64,000 bases of DNA from assembly GCA_910586985.1 (NCBI GenBank), contig CAJUKK010000002.1, forward strand, positions 121,677-185,676. Reading direction: 5' to 3'. A program made the position numbers and the translations under genes. Below, one piece after another: positions 15,409 through 22,672 of the stretch (the stretch's first letter is position 1; each line of letters starts with the position of its first letter). The notes beneath the pieces were generated by a model. That model made no database searches and was not told the DNA's origin. It saw only the letters and a list, made by a program, of their open reading frames with translations. The DNA is from an uncultured Christensenellaceae bacterium (GTDB lineage Bacteria > Bacillota > Clostridia > Christensenellales > Borkfalkiaceae).

Positions 15409-15804
15409 TTAGTAATGGTAGGTGCATCTGTAGCTCAGCCCGCATAAGTCCCAGAGAAGCTGCGCGAGCAGTTCCATCTCTGCGTGAAGTCGGTGCGACT
15501 TGGCCGTTCCTTCGTGGCCTCCGTTCTTTTCGCATTCCGCGTTGTATGCGGCGACGGTGTCGTCGAACTTGATCTTGAGCTTGCGCTCTTGGATGCCTGT
15601 CAGGCAGCCCAGAGGATCGCCTTCCTTTAGCTCGATGCTGTAGACGTTGATCGCGTCCTCATCGTTGTCGATCGGTTCTGCATTGACGAGGACGTCGACG
15701 TCTCTCATCTTTGCGGTGAATTGATAGTTCCCGACGTGGCGGGCGGTTCCTTTGTCTAAGCCGAGGACTCTCTCGAGCTCGGCGGTGTCGTTCGTTATTT
15801 TCAT
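15409..15804 (-). CDS. Hypothetical phage protein
   Basis: 131 aa. KITNDTAELERVLGLDKGT at the N-terminus, a beta-rich middle, then a helical C-terminus ending LCGLSYRCTYHY. GGAGGTC ribosome site upstream of ATG 15804. No recognised domain. Confidence 0.62.
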   Translation of the reverse strand: MKITNDTAELERVLGLDKGTARHVGNYQFTAKMRDVDVLVNAEPIDNDEDAINVYSIELKEGDPLGCLTGIQERKLKIKFDDTVAAYNAECEKNGGHEGTAKSHRLHAEMELLAQLLWDLCGLSYRCTYHY

Positions 15805-15814
15805 TTTGACCTCC

Positions 15815-16114
15815 TTATATGCACGGCGCGTACTTCGGTTCGTCTAAATTTGCGATGAAGTCGTGGATCGTTTTCTCTCCGCTCTCGAGTTGCTCGAAGC
15901 ACTTGCGCGCCTCTGCTGTTGTCTTGAAGCGGAAGGCGAGGCGGAACGTCTCGCCCGGTGCGGGGTAGTGGAACTTGTTGCCGGGGATCGGCTGCTTTGC
16001 TTTCGGGTACGTTGCGACCGTGTCGGCTGGAGCATGGAACGAGTAGTTCATGCTCCAGTCCTCGATCTGGATCCCGACGCCTTCAGGGGTGATAGATCTC
16101 TGCAATACTTTCAC
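15815..16114 (-). CDS. Hypothetical phage protein
   Basis: 99 aa. Beta-rich N-terminus (RSITPEGVGIQIEDWSMNY), a Pro-rich middle and a helical end (TAEARKCFEQLESGEKTIHD). GGAGGCGCC upstream of ATG 16114. Not recognised. Confidence 0.62.
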   Translation of the reverse strand: MKVLQRSITPEGVGIQIEDWSMNYSFHAPADTVATYPKAKQPIPGNKFHYPAPGETFRLAFRFKTTAEARKCFEQLESGEKTIHDFIANLDEPKYAPCI

Positions 16115-16128
16115 GGGGCGCCTCCTGA

Positions 16129-16719
16129 TTACCTGTACAGGCGCAGGTTTCCGTCCTGCATTTCATACGACCAGCCGCAGACATTGAAGCGGATGTAGTT
16201 CCAGTCGGTCGCGTCGTAGAGCGGGTCGCGCTTGAGCTCGCCGACCTTCCTGAGCGCGTTGTGGCGGTTTACCTCGTAGACGTCGACGGTGTGAACGATT
16301 TCGATCTTGTCAATATCGAAGCCGAACTCGTTGCGGATGAGTTCCGCCGCTTCCTCGTCGCTGAGGTGTTTCACGCTGCAGGTCGTCGCGAGCTTCTGGT
16401 ATTCTTCCTCGGAGACGTTCCTGACGTCGGCGTAGGGGCGCCACTCCTGTTCGCGTTCGAGTTTTGCGGTGGTGTCCGCGAGCTGCGCTTCGAGCTTCTT
16501 GATCTTTTCTGCCGTTTCTGTGAGTGCCTGTTCTCTGGCGAAGATCGCAGCGCGATCTCTGAGTGAGCATGCCGCGTCGTTGTTTATGTTATACTCTGCG
16601 ACGCCGAACACTCCATCGAAGGCGGTGCCGATGTAGCTATCGGGGCCGAGAGCCTCGACGATCTTCTTGATTTGTTCGAGCGCCTTGCGCTCCTGTTCTC
16701 TCGTTGCTATTGCTGCCAT
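16129..16719 (-). CDS. Hypothetical protein with coiled coil
   Basis: 196 aa. Residues about 65-95 (EKIKKLEAQLADTTAKLERE) form a coiled coil; the second half includes EEAAELIRNEFGFDIDKIEI and ends WSYEMQDGNLRLYR. GGAGGA ribosome site upstream of ATG 16719. No recognised domain. Confidence 0.65.
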   Translation of the reverse strand: MAAIATREQERKALEQIKKIVEALGPDSYIGTAFDGVFGVAEYNINNDAACSLRDRAAIFAREQALTETAEKIKKLEAQLADTTAKLEREQEWRPYADVRNVSEEEYQKLATTCSVKHLSDEEAAELIRNEFGFDIDKIEIVHTVDVYEVNRHNALRKVGELKRDPLYDATDWNYIRFNVCGWSYEMQDGNLRLYR

Positions 16720-16738
16720 GATTCTGTCCTCCTTTTTA

Positions 16739-16969
16739 TTAAACTACGGCGTGAATTTTGCCGTCCTCTGTCTGGTAAACACTGACGACGAAGGGGTTCG
16801 CGTCGCTTTCCGTGTAGTCCCCGTCGACCGCGTAGCCGATATGGATGCGGAGGTCCGTCCAGTTGTCGCCGGTTCCGGATCCTTCCCAGAGCTCGACCGT
16901 TCTGAGGTCGCCCTTCTTTGCCTTGTTGAATACTGCCATCGCTTTGTTGATCGCTTGGGATGCTTTCAT
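16739..16969 (-). CDS. First gene of the leftward operon, small hypothetical protein
   Basis: 76 aa. KASQAINKAMAVFNKAKKGD, then a beta-rich part with DLRIHIGYAVDGDYT and VYQTEDGKIHAVV. GGAGAATG precedes the ATG and the strong leftward promoter is about 55 bases upstream. As the first product made after induction it may be an early regulator or anti-host protein, but no family is recognised. Confidence 0.65.
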   Translation of the reverse strand: MKASQAINKAMAVFNKAKKGDLRTVELWEGSGTGDNWTDLRIHIGYAVDGDYTESDANPFVVSVYQTEDGKIHAVV

Positions 16970-17024
16970 GTTTCATTCTCCTTGTTGATAACTTGGTGGC
17001 GCTTTGTTGGCGCTTACGATTACA

Positions 17025-17052
17025 AGTATACTCAAAAAAACGGCTTTGTCAA
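17025..17052 (-). promoter_or_regulatory. Early leftward promoter of the element
   Basis: On the minus strand TTGACA (17047-17052) and TATACT (17025-17030) are 16 bases apart, near consensus. Reads into the 34-gene operon. Faces away from the repressor promoter about 40 bases off, the usual prophage switch layout. Confidence 0.85.
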
Positions 17053-17093
17053 CGGTTTTTTATAAATTTCTTTCGATTTTTCCCTGTTTTGTA

Positions 17094-17122
17094 TTGATTT
17101 TTCCCAGATTTTCGACTATAAT
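17094..17122 (+). promoter_or_regulatory. Repressor promoter
   Basis: TTGATT (17094-17099), 17 bases, TATAAT (17117-17122). The expected start of transcription is about 17129, immediately before the GGAGGT ribosome site (17130-17135), so the leader is minimal. Confidence 0.82.
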
Positions 17123-17143
17123 CATTTTCGGAGGTACAAAAAG

Positions 17144-17611
17144 ATGAAACGGAAGCCTGACAAAAACAGCAAGTTTGCGGAGCGGTTGAGGGGCCTCAGA
17201 CGGGAGCGTTGCCTCTCGATGGACGCCCTTTGTGAAAAATTCAACGAGGGGCAGACGACGATCCGGCTGTGTAAAAGCACGGTGTCCCGGTATGAACAGG
17301 GAACTCAGGAGCCCATGCTTTCGACTGTTGCGGCGCTGGCTGATTTCTTCCACGTCTCGCCCGTCTACTTGATCGGCGACAGCAACGACAGAAGCTGTAC
17401 CGCCTCAAATATTCAGAACTCAGCCGTCGTACAGGGGAATCACGCAACGACGCTGATCGTCCGGAACGGCGGCGTCCATGAGCGTGAGCTTGACGAGTCC
17501 GAGGTTGAGCTTCTCAGGATCCTCGACTTCCTCGATGTTAAGGGACGGACCGCCCTCATGTCTTACGCCTTCGAGCTTGAAGAAAAACAGAAGCAACGCG
17601 CGGAGAATTAA
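17144..17611 (+). CDS. XRE-family repressor of the element
   Basis: 155 aa. HTH at about residues 11-70 (FAERLRGLRRERCLSMDALC; LCKSTVSRYEQGTQEPMLST; LADFFHVSPVYLIGDSN), then a short C-terminal segment (ALMSYAFELEEKQ) instead of a LexA/CI peptidase domain. So it is an ImmR-like or simple CI repressor that cannot self-cleave by the Ser-Lys mechanism. It is divergent from the operon it likely silences and has its own promoter and GGAGGT site. Confidence 0.88.
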   Translation: MKRKPDKNSKFAERLRGLRRERCLSMDALCEKFNEGQTTIRLCKSTVSRYEQGTQEPMLSTVAALADFFHVSPVYLIGDSNDRSCTASNIQNSAVVQGNHATTLIVRNGGVHERELDESEVELLRILDFLDVKGRTALMSYAFELEEKQKQRAEN

Positions 17612-17612
17612 A

Positions 17613-17720
17613 ATGCCGAAAAATAGAAAAACGGCCCCCGAGGGCGGAAGCCTCTCGGAAGCCGTAAAAAATAGAGATGCAGGGCGCGGACCGTTCTGCG
17701 CTTTGTGGGGTGCGCTATGA
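17613..17720 (+). CDS. Possible 35-aa leader ORF coupled to the integrase
   Basis: ATG 17613 has CGGAG seven bases upstream; the stop TGA overlaps the integrase ATG as ATGA. Peptide begins MPKNRKTAPEGGSLSEAVKN. The DNA 17631-17665 folds into a strong GC hairpin (ACGGC ... GCCGT outside; CGAG ... CTCG inside). Either a real small protein or a leader peptide whose translation controls access to the integrase start. No homologue is recalled. Confidence 0.45.
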   Translation: MPKNRKTAPEGGSLSEAVKNRDAGRGPFCALWGAL

Positions 17721-19246
17721 TGCGGGCCGCGTTTTATGGACGTTATTCCAGCCATGCCCAGAAGGACACTTCCATTGAGCAGCAGCTCAGGGAGTGCCGC
17801 GAGTGGGCGCGCAGGAACGACGTGCAGATCGTCGCCGAGTATGCAGACCGCGCCCTGACGGGAACGACTGACAAGCGCGAGCAGTTCCAGAAAATGATCC
17901 GCGACAGCGCGAAGGGCAAGTGGCAGATCGTTCTCTGTTATAAGGTCGACCGCTTCGCCCGTAACCGTTACGACAGCGCGACCTATAAAGCCCGCCTGAA
18001 GAAGAACGGCGTCCGCGTCGTCTACGCGAAGGAGTCGATCCCTGACGGCCCCGAGGGCATCCTCCTTGAGTCTGTTCTGGAAGGTTCCGCCGAGTATTAC
18101 AGCGCGAACTTGTCGCAGAACATTCGGCGCGGACTGCGTGAGAACGCGCTCGAGTGTAAAGTGAACAACGGCGCGATGCCTCTCGGACTTATGAAGGGAC
18201 CCGACGGCAAGTTTGCCATCGAGCCCGCGGGTGCGGCCATTGTGCGCGATATTTTTCAGATGTACGCCGACGGGATGAACACAATACAGATAAACGCAGC
18301 ACTGAACGCGCGGGGCGTTAGGACCAGCACCGGCGCGCGCTGGAATAAAAACAGCCTGCACCGCCTTCTTCGCAACGAGAAGTACATCGGCGTCTATACT
18401 TACGCCGACGTCAGGATCGAGGGCGGTGTGCCGGCAATATTGTCGAAGGAGTTATTTGAAGAAGTGCAAGAACGCATAAAGAAAGTTGCAAAAGCTCCCG
18501 CCGCGAACAGGACGGACGTCGACTTTGTTCTGACCGGCAAGCTGTTCTGCGGCCATTGCGGCAGCTCAATGGTCGGCGAAAGCGGAACGGGCAAAAGCGG
18601 CAAAAAATTCTATTATTACACCTGCGCAAAACGGAAGCGCGAGCGCGGGTGCATGAAGAAGCCAGTCAAGAAGGACTGGATCGAGGAGCAGATCGTTCGG
18701 CTCCTTCAGGGGCGCATCCTGAACGACGACGTCATCCGTGTCATTGTGGACGCGGCGCTCGACCTTCAGGAACGCGAGAAGGACGACAGCGTTCTCCGCG
18801 GCTTCGAGGCAGAGCTCTCCGATGTCAAGCGCGCGATCGCGAATATAATCACCGCCATCGAGCAAGGAATAATCACGCCCAGCACGAAGGCCCGCCTCGA
18901 CGAACTTGAGGGGCGGCGGGTTGACTTGGAGAACGCGATTGAGGACGAAAAGTGCCAGCAGCCGCAGCTGACGCGCGAGCAGTTGACGTTCTGGCTCGAA
19001 CGCTTCCGCGACGGGGATCCCGCGGATCCGAAGTTCAGGGAGACGTTCATCGACGTCTTTGTCTCGGCGGTCTACCTGTACGACGACCACTTCAGAGCGG
19101 TCTGCAATTTTACCGAGGACGGCGCCGCGATCACTTACGACTTTGTCAACGATTCGGCAAGCTGGGCGGACGCGGGCGAGGTGTTCGACTTTGACGCCCC
19201 GAAGTCCACCATCTTTGTTGGACGAAAATGCTGTCCTACCAAATAA
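17717..19246 (+). CDS. Large serine recombinase (integrase/excisionase of the element)
   Basis: 509 aa from ATG 17717 (coupled to the ORF before it). It catalyses site-specific integration between attP and attB through a Ser-DNA intermediate. The resolvase domain has FYGRYSSHAQKDTSIEQQLR with the catalytic Ser at about residue 11-12, then VDRFARNRYDSA; the recombinase domain has NEKYIGVYTY; a zinc ribbon has LFCGHCGSSM and CAKRKRERGC; a coiled coil follows at about 360-430. All expected parts are intact. It marks the right end of the element. Confidence 0.93.
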   Translation: MMRAAFYGRYSSHAQKDTSIEQQLRECREWARRNDVQIVAEYADRALTGTTDKREQFQKMIRDSAKGKWQIVLCYKVDRFARNRYDSATYKARLKKNGVRVVYAKESIPDGPEGILLESVLEGSAEYYSANLSQNIRRGLRENALECKVNNGAMPLGLMKGPDGKFAIEPAGAAIVRDIFQMYADGMNTIQINAALNARGVRTSTGARWNKNSLHRLLRNEKYIGVYTYADVRIEGGVPAILSKELFEEVQERIKKVAKAPAANRTDVDFVLTGKLFCGHCGSSMVGESGTGKSGKKFYYYTCAKRKRERGCMKKPVKKDWIEEQIVRLLQGRILNDDVIRVIVDAALDLQEREKDDSVLRGFEAELSDVKRAIANIITAIEQGIITPSTKARLDELEGRRVDLENAIEDEKCQQPQLTREQLTFWLERFRDGDPADPKFRETFIDVFVSAVYLYDDHFRAVCNFTEDGAAITYDFVNDSASWADAGEVFDFDAPKSTIFVGRKCCPTK

Positions 19247-19275
19247 AGCCCGAAAACGGAAGTTTTCGGGCTTTA
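19244..19275. terminator. Bidirectional hairpin at the end of the integrase gene
   Basis: TAAAGCCCGAAAAC (19244-19257), loop GGAA, GTTTTCGGGCTTTA (19262-19275): a perfect 14-bp stem starting inside the stop codon. A/T-rich flanks on both sides allow termination in both directions. Base composition drops sharply to AT-rich just after it. Confidence 0.85.
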
Positions 19276-19628
19276 TCATACTATATATTGTGGTTTATGG
19301 CAAAATTGAGTGTTTTTGATTTTGACTACTGCTTTTTTATGTAAATCAATCAAAAACAGGACTTGAACCGACGACTTTTATAACATCATGAAAGAAGGCA
19401 ATAATATTTTTTTCTGTCGTAATAATTTCTTGTTTAACGAATATAAAACGGGAAATACAACTATATAGAGTCGTTAAAGGAAGGTAATATTTTCTACCCT
19501 TGACGGCAAAGACGTTTTCGAACAAAAAAACTTTTCGAAAGACGAATATTACTTACCCTTGTTCTATAGAACACTTTGATGTTACCCATTGTTACCATAG
19601 AGAACTTATTTGCTTGCTTTCAATGCGA
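19276..19628. other. AT-rich junction between element and host, no gene seen
   Basis: No supported coding region. It contains GGACTTGAACC (19359-19369), the complement of a tRNA T-arm consensus, a perfect 12-bp palindrome GTTCTATAGAAC (19561-19572), TACCCTTG twice, and two TTCGAA-centred inverted segments near 19516-19545. The true attachment site should lie in or near this stretch, but its core cannot be defined without the other end. Confidence 0.5.
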
Positions 19629-19657
19629 CCGACAAACAAAAAACTTCTTGCTATACT
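19629..19657 (+). promoter_or_regulatory. Promoter of the 42-aa ORF
   Basis: CCGACA (19629-19634), 17 bases, TATACT (19652-19657). The -35 is weak and the -10 good. Confidence 0.5.
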
Positions 19658-19679
19658 CGATAGCAGGAGGTAAGCGATA

Positions 19680-19808
19680 ATGAAAAAAGAGCAAGTTGAT
19701 TATAAAGAAAATCTAATAGGGGAACTCTGCCGAAATGAATTCGAAATTATACCGCTGGAGGATTGGCGATATTGTTATTATGACGGCAGAACAGCAAAAC
19801 AATGTTAG
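19680..19808 (+). CDS. Small ORF of 42 aa, unknown
   Basis: ATG 19680 has AGGAGG nine bases upstream, a promoter before it and a hairpin terminator after it, so it is a complete little transcription unit. The peptide starts MKKEQVDYKENLIGELCRNE and ends DWRYCYYDGRTAKQC. I do not recognise it. It may be a real small protein or the remnant of a longer one. It stands alone between an integrase and a resolvase. Confidence 0.5.
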   Translation: MKKEQVDYKENLIGELCRNEFEIIPLEDWRYCYYDGRTAKQC

Positions 19809-19854
19809 TTCAAATTCGGGTGGCGCCTCCATCGTCGCAATAAAGTGGTATTTT

Positions 19855-19888
19855 TAACAGGTCTTTTTTTAACCTGTTATTTTTTTTT
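19855..19888 (+). terminator. Intrinsic terminator
   Basis: TAACAGGT (19855-19862) pairs with ACCTGTTA (19872-19879), followed by a run of T. Ends the small ORF transcript before the convergent resolvase gene. Confidence 0.75.
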
Positions 19889-19912
19889 GCGCTTTTTTTG
19901 CCCCCATATTAC

Positions 19913-20506
19913 TTATTTATTATATCCTTTTAAATATCTATAAAAGGTAGTAGGACGGAGGTTGGTAAGGTTTAAGGCTTCGTTATAAGATATAGTATGA
20001 GTAATGTAGGCATCGGCAACTTCGTAAAAGTTATCGGGTAAAATAATTCGTGGACGTCCGAATCGGACGCCTTTTTGTTTTGCGATAGCTATTCCTTCTG
20101 CTTGGCGGGTGCGTATATTGGTTCGTTCGTTTTCGGCAACAAAAGATAAAAGCTGTAAAACAATGTCCGCAATTAATTTACCGATAAGATTTTTCTCATG
20201 GAAACGCGTATCCAAGAGCGGCATATCAAGAACGTATATATTAGCCCCTATATCTTTCGTAATCCTTTTCCATTCGCATAATATACATTCGTAATTTCTG
20301 CCGAGACGATCAATTGATTTTATTATCAATAAATCGTCGTATCGCAATTTTCTGATAAGTTTTTTATAGTTTTTTCTGTCAAAGTCGGCGCCGCTTTCTT
20401 TATCACATAATATTTTATCAATCACAATGCCGCAATTTCGAAAGGCATTCAGCTGTCTTTCCAAGTTCTGGTCCTTGCTTGAAACTCTTGCATAAGCATA
20501 AATCAT
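19913..20506 (-). CDS. Small serine resolvase/invertase
   Basis: 197 aa from ATG 20506 with AAGGAG upstream. Typical 180-200 aa resolvase: MIYAYARVSSKDQNLERQL with the catalytic Ser near residue 9, SIDRLGRNYECI, then LSFVAENERTNIRTRQAEGI and a C-terminal HTH (SYNEALNLTNLRPTTFYRYL). Host-like AT-rich codon use, unlike the neighbouring integrase. May be a remnant of a transposon or plasmid, or an invertase acting on a nearby site; no partner transposase is visible. Confidence 0.88.
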   Translation of the reverse strand: MIYAYARVSSKDQNLERQLNAFRNCGIVIDKILCDKESGADFDRKNYKKLIRKLRYDDLLIIKSIDRLGRNYECILCEWKRITKDIGANIYVLDMPLLDTRFHEKNLIGKLIADIVLQLLSFVAENERTNIRTRQAEGIAIAKQKGVRFGRPRIILPDNFYEVADAYITHTISYNEALNLTNLRPTTFYRYLKGYNK

Positions 20507-20629
20507 AATTAACTCCTTATTTATACACGCGCGCGTGCGCATATTTATTTTAAAGCTAATTATATTTCACTTTCAAAATTCCCACAAATAAAAAATTTTC
20601 CAAAATCTATACTTTTTTAAAACAAAGTA
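20507..20629. other. Upstream region of the resolvase gene
   Basis: No gene. It holds an alternating purine-pyrimidine run, CACGCGCGCGTGCGCAT (20525-20541), followed by AT-rich DNA. Resolvase sub-sites would be expected here but I cannot define them. Confidence 0.4.
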
Positions 20630-20658
20630 TTGACAAATTATTAGACTTGTGCTATACT
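20630..20658 (+). promoter_or_regulatory. Strong promoter of the starch/maltodextrin locus
   Basis: TTGACA (20630-20635), exactly 17 bases, TATACT (20653-20658). Transcription would start near 20665, leaving a leader of about 250 bases before the first gene. Confidence 0.82.
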
Positions 20659-20694
20659 GATAACAAGTAGCAGAGTGTGAAAATTTATAACATT

Positions 20695-20732
20695 TCTTCA
20701 TTTCCAAAAAGTATAGTTTTTGAAAATGAAGA
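20695..20732 (+). promoter_or_regulatory. Long leader hairpin
   Basis: TCTTCATTTCCAAAAA (20695-20710) pairs with TTTTTGAAAATGAAGA (20717-20732) with one G-T type mismatch and loop GTATAG. It lies in the leader downstream of the promoter and before the operators. No T-run follows, so it is not a plain terminator; mRNA stability or operator function is possible. Confidence 0.55.
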
Positions 20733-20763
20733 GAGGCGAATAAGTTTGATTTTTTTGTTTTGG

Positions 20764-20775
20764 TTAAACGGTTAA
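20764..20775. promoter_or_regulatory. LacI-family operator, copy 1
   Basis: TTAAACGGTTAA, a near-palindrome with central CG as in LacI-family sites. About 100 bases after the presumed start of transcription, thus suited to road-block repression or to a second promoter nearer the gene. Confidence 0.68.
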
Positions 20776-20810
20776 CTAACGGGCGGACAAAGGCTCGTAA
20801 ATTGATTAGA

Positions 20811-20822
20811 TTAAACGGTTAA
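20811..20822. promoter_or_regulatory. LacI-family operator, copy 2
   Basis: Identical TTAAACGGTTAA, 47 bases from copy 1, close to an AT-rich TATATT (20833-20838) that could be the -10 of a second promoter. Confidence 0.68.
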
Positions 20823-20913
20823 CTGCATTACTTTATATTAAACAGGTGCTAATGAAAAATTATTTATTTAGTTTTTCAGATAACATAAAAAATATTTTAA
20901 GCGAGGAAAATTT

Positions 20914-22542
20914 ATGAAAAAGGCTAAACTTTTAGCAACTCTTGCGGCGGCTGCGGTTTTGACAGTCGGCGGCGGCGTTATTGCGGGATGCAATGATGGA
21001 CACACGCACACTTATTCGACAGGCGATGATTGGGGAAAAGACACAACAAGCCATTGGCATTACGCCACGTGCGACGATTTGAAAGAAGGGGATAAAGATT
21101 ATAAGATTGACGTTGCAGACCACGTTTGGGGAACGGGCGACAGCGCCGACAAATGTTCGGTCTGCAAGTATCAGAAGCCTGCTTCGTCCGCTACCGAAAT
21201 TTCGCTTAACAAAACCGAGCTTGCGCTTAGTATTGCCAAGACCGAGGGCACTTTAGAGGCAACATTGAACGGAACGGGTACCGTAACCTGGTCGTCGTCT
21301 GACAATACGGTTGTTCAGGTGGGTGCGGCAACGGGTGCAGTAGAAGCTCTTAAACCCGGTACGGCAACAATAACCGCCACAATTACAGGTACCGAAATCA
21401 AAGCAACCTGCGCAGTTACCGTTGCGGACGCGTATTACATAATCGGCGGAATGGATTCGGATTGGAACAAGGCGGCGGCGTTCGGAGATCCCAATTACGT
21501 TTACTTTATGCCTACGGAAACGGAAGGTATTTACAAAACTAAGAGCTTTGAATTACCAAAGCTCGGCTCTTTCCAGGTTGCGCCCGTGGGCAATACCTGC
21601 GTGGACGACAACGACGAAAACGTATGGTGGAAGCATGCGTTCAACGGCAGTAACATAACGCCGGACGATACAGTGTTGAGCAATAACAACGGCAATATTG
21701 CGGTTGAAAAGCACGGTATGTATACGATCACTCTCGATTTGACGGGGGAAAAAGCCGTAATTTCGGGCGTTTGCGACAGAGAAATCGAAGATCCCGAGAC
21801 GGAAACCATTTATTATCTGTTCGGCAGTATGAGCAACTGGACAGTTGCCGATACGGTTGAAGCGGCGGAAGGATACGTATTTACCAACAACCCCGACGGA
21901 ACGATTACGCTGACGATTGATTTGGCAAGAGACACGGAGTTCAAAGTTTTGGCTGTGGGAATGAAATACAATATCGAGTATGCGGAATCTGCTATTCCCC
22001 GTGAATTGATTGGCGCTAACGGTTCGGCTACCGTGGCTACCGCTTATAAACTGACCTGGACAGACTCCAAGAATATAGGAGTAGGCTTATCGGGCAAATA
22101 TACCTTCACGCTCAACCCTGACGGCGGCACAAACAACATTTTAAGCTATACCTTCGAGGCTACAGACGCAACCGAAACTACGGTTCCCCAGGTAGTCGGG
22201 CTGAATTGCTATATCAAGGGTCCCGCGGTAGGCGGTTGGGACGAGAAAGTGGAAGCGAACAAAATGACCGAAGGCGAGAACGGCGTATATAAGATTACGT
22301 TCCAGGCAGAAGCGGACGCGGAATTTATGTTCAATTCTTACGAGGTTTACGATAACGGCAATCTCGGTTCAAAACAGAAGGATTACTTCAATAACGGCAA
22401 CACAACGCTTACCAACGTGGGCAATTGCGTTACGGCGCCCGGCAACTATAAGACGGTTGCGGCAGGCTGGTATACCGCCACGCTCGACCCCGAGGCAAAA
22501 ACGCTGACAATCACTTATTCCGCTACAAATCCCGCGGCATAA
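20914..22542 (+). CDS. Surface lipoprotein with Big2 and three SusE/SusF-like starch-binding modules
   Basis: 542 aa. Signal peptide with lipobox IAGC (Cys26), so it is lipid-anchored outside the membrane. A His/Cys segment (HTHTY, HWHYATC, CSVC) at about 30-90, a Big2 Ig-like domain at about 91-170 (EISLNKTELALSI; GTATITATI), then three modules starting YYIIGGMDSDWN, YYLFGSMSNWT and CYIKGPAVGGWDE. These openings, with repeated NPDG/GxYT segments, resemble the SusE/SusF-type starch-binding folds known from Bacteroidota. Probable role: holding starch or maltodextrins for the amylase encoded next. Confidence 0.72.
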   Translation: MKKAKLLATLAAAAVLTVGGGVIAGCNDGHTHTYSTGDDWGKDTTSHWHYATCDDLKEGDKDYKIDVADHVWGTGDSADKCSVCKYQKPASSATEISLNKTELALSIAKTEGTLEATLNGTGTVTWSSSDNTVVQVGAATGAVEALKPGTATITATITGTEIKATCAVTVADAYYIIGGMDSDWNKAAAFGDPNYVYFMPTETEGIYKTKSFELPKLGSFQVAPVGNTCVDDNDENVWWKHAFNGSNITPDDTVLSNNNGNIAVEKHGMYTITLDLTGEKAVISGVCDREIEDPETETIYYLFGSMSNWTVADTVEAAEGYVFTNNPDGTITLTIDLARDTEFKVLAVGMKYNIEYAESAIPRELIGANGSATVATAYKLTWTDSKNIGVGLSGKYTFTLNPDGGTNNILSYTFEATDATETTVPQVVGLNCYIKGPAVGGWDEKVEANKMTEGENGVYKITFQAEADAEFMFNSYEVYDNGNLGSKQKDYFNNGNTTLTNVGNCVTAPGNYKTVAAGWYTATLDPEAKTLTITYSATNPAA

Positions 22543-22567
22543 CCATAATAGAACCAATCCTAACCGG

Positions 22568-22592
22568 AAGCTCCGTCCACGGACGGGGCTTT
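22568..22592 (+). terminator. Hairpin between the lipoprotein and amylase genes
   Basis: AAGCTCCGTCC pairs with GGACGGGGCTT (one G-T). The tract after it is only TTTCGG, so it is a weak terminator or attenuator that could lower downstream expression. Confidence 0.5.
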
Positions 22593-22642
22593 CGGCGGAA
22601 GTTTATTTTGCTGACTTTTCCAAAGCCCGCAAAGTTATTAAG

Positions 22643-22654
22643 TTAAACGGTTAA
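22643..22654. promoter_or_regulatory. LacI-family operator, copy 3
   Basis: The same TTAAACGGTTAA, 18 bases before the amylase start codon, just upstream of its ribosome site GGAGG (22663-22667). Independent control of the amylase gene seems likely. Confidence 0.68.
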
Positions 22655-22672
22655 TCGAATTTGGAGGAATTT

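Noticed and set aside
17060..18361. Minus-strand frames opposite the repressor and integrase
   Set aside because: Their length mirrors the integrase codon pattern; no ribosome sites, no domains.
1..19275. Integrative conjugative element rather than prophage
   Set aside because: No relaxase, coupling protein or secretion genes are seen; the replication and recombination set is phage-like. Structural genes are outside the window, so a satellite cannot be excluded.
20525..20541. Alternating CG/GC tract as a Z-DNA regulatory switch
   Set aside because: Only 17 bases; no partner signal. Noted in the region entry only.
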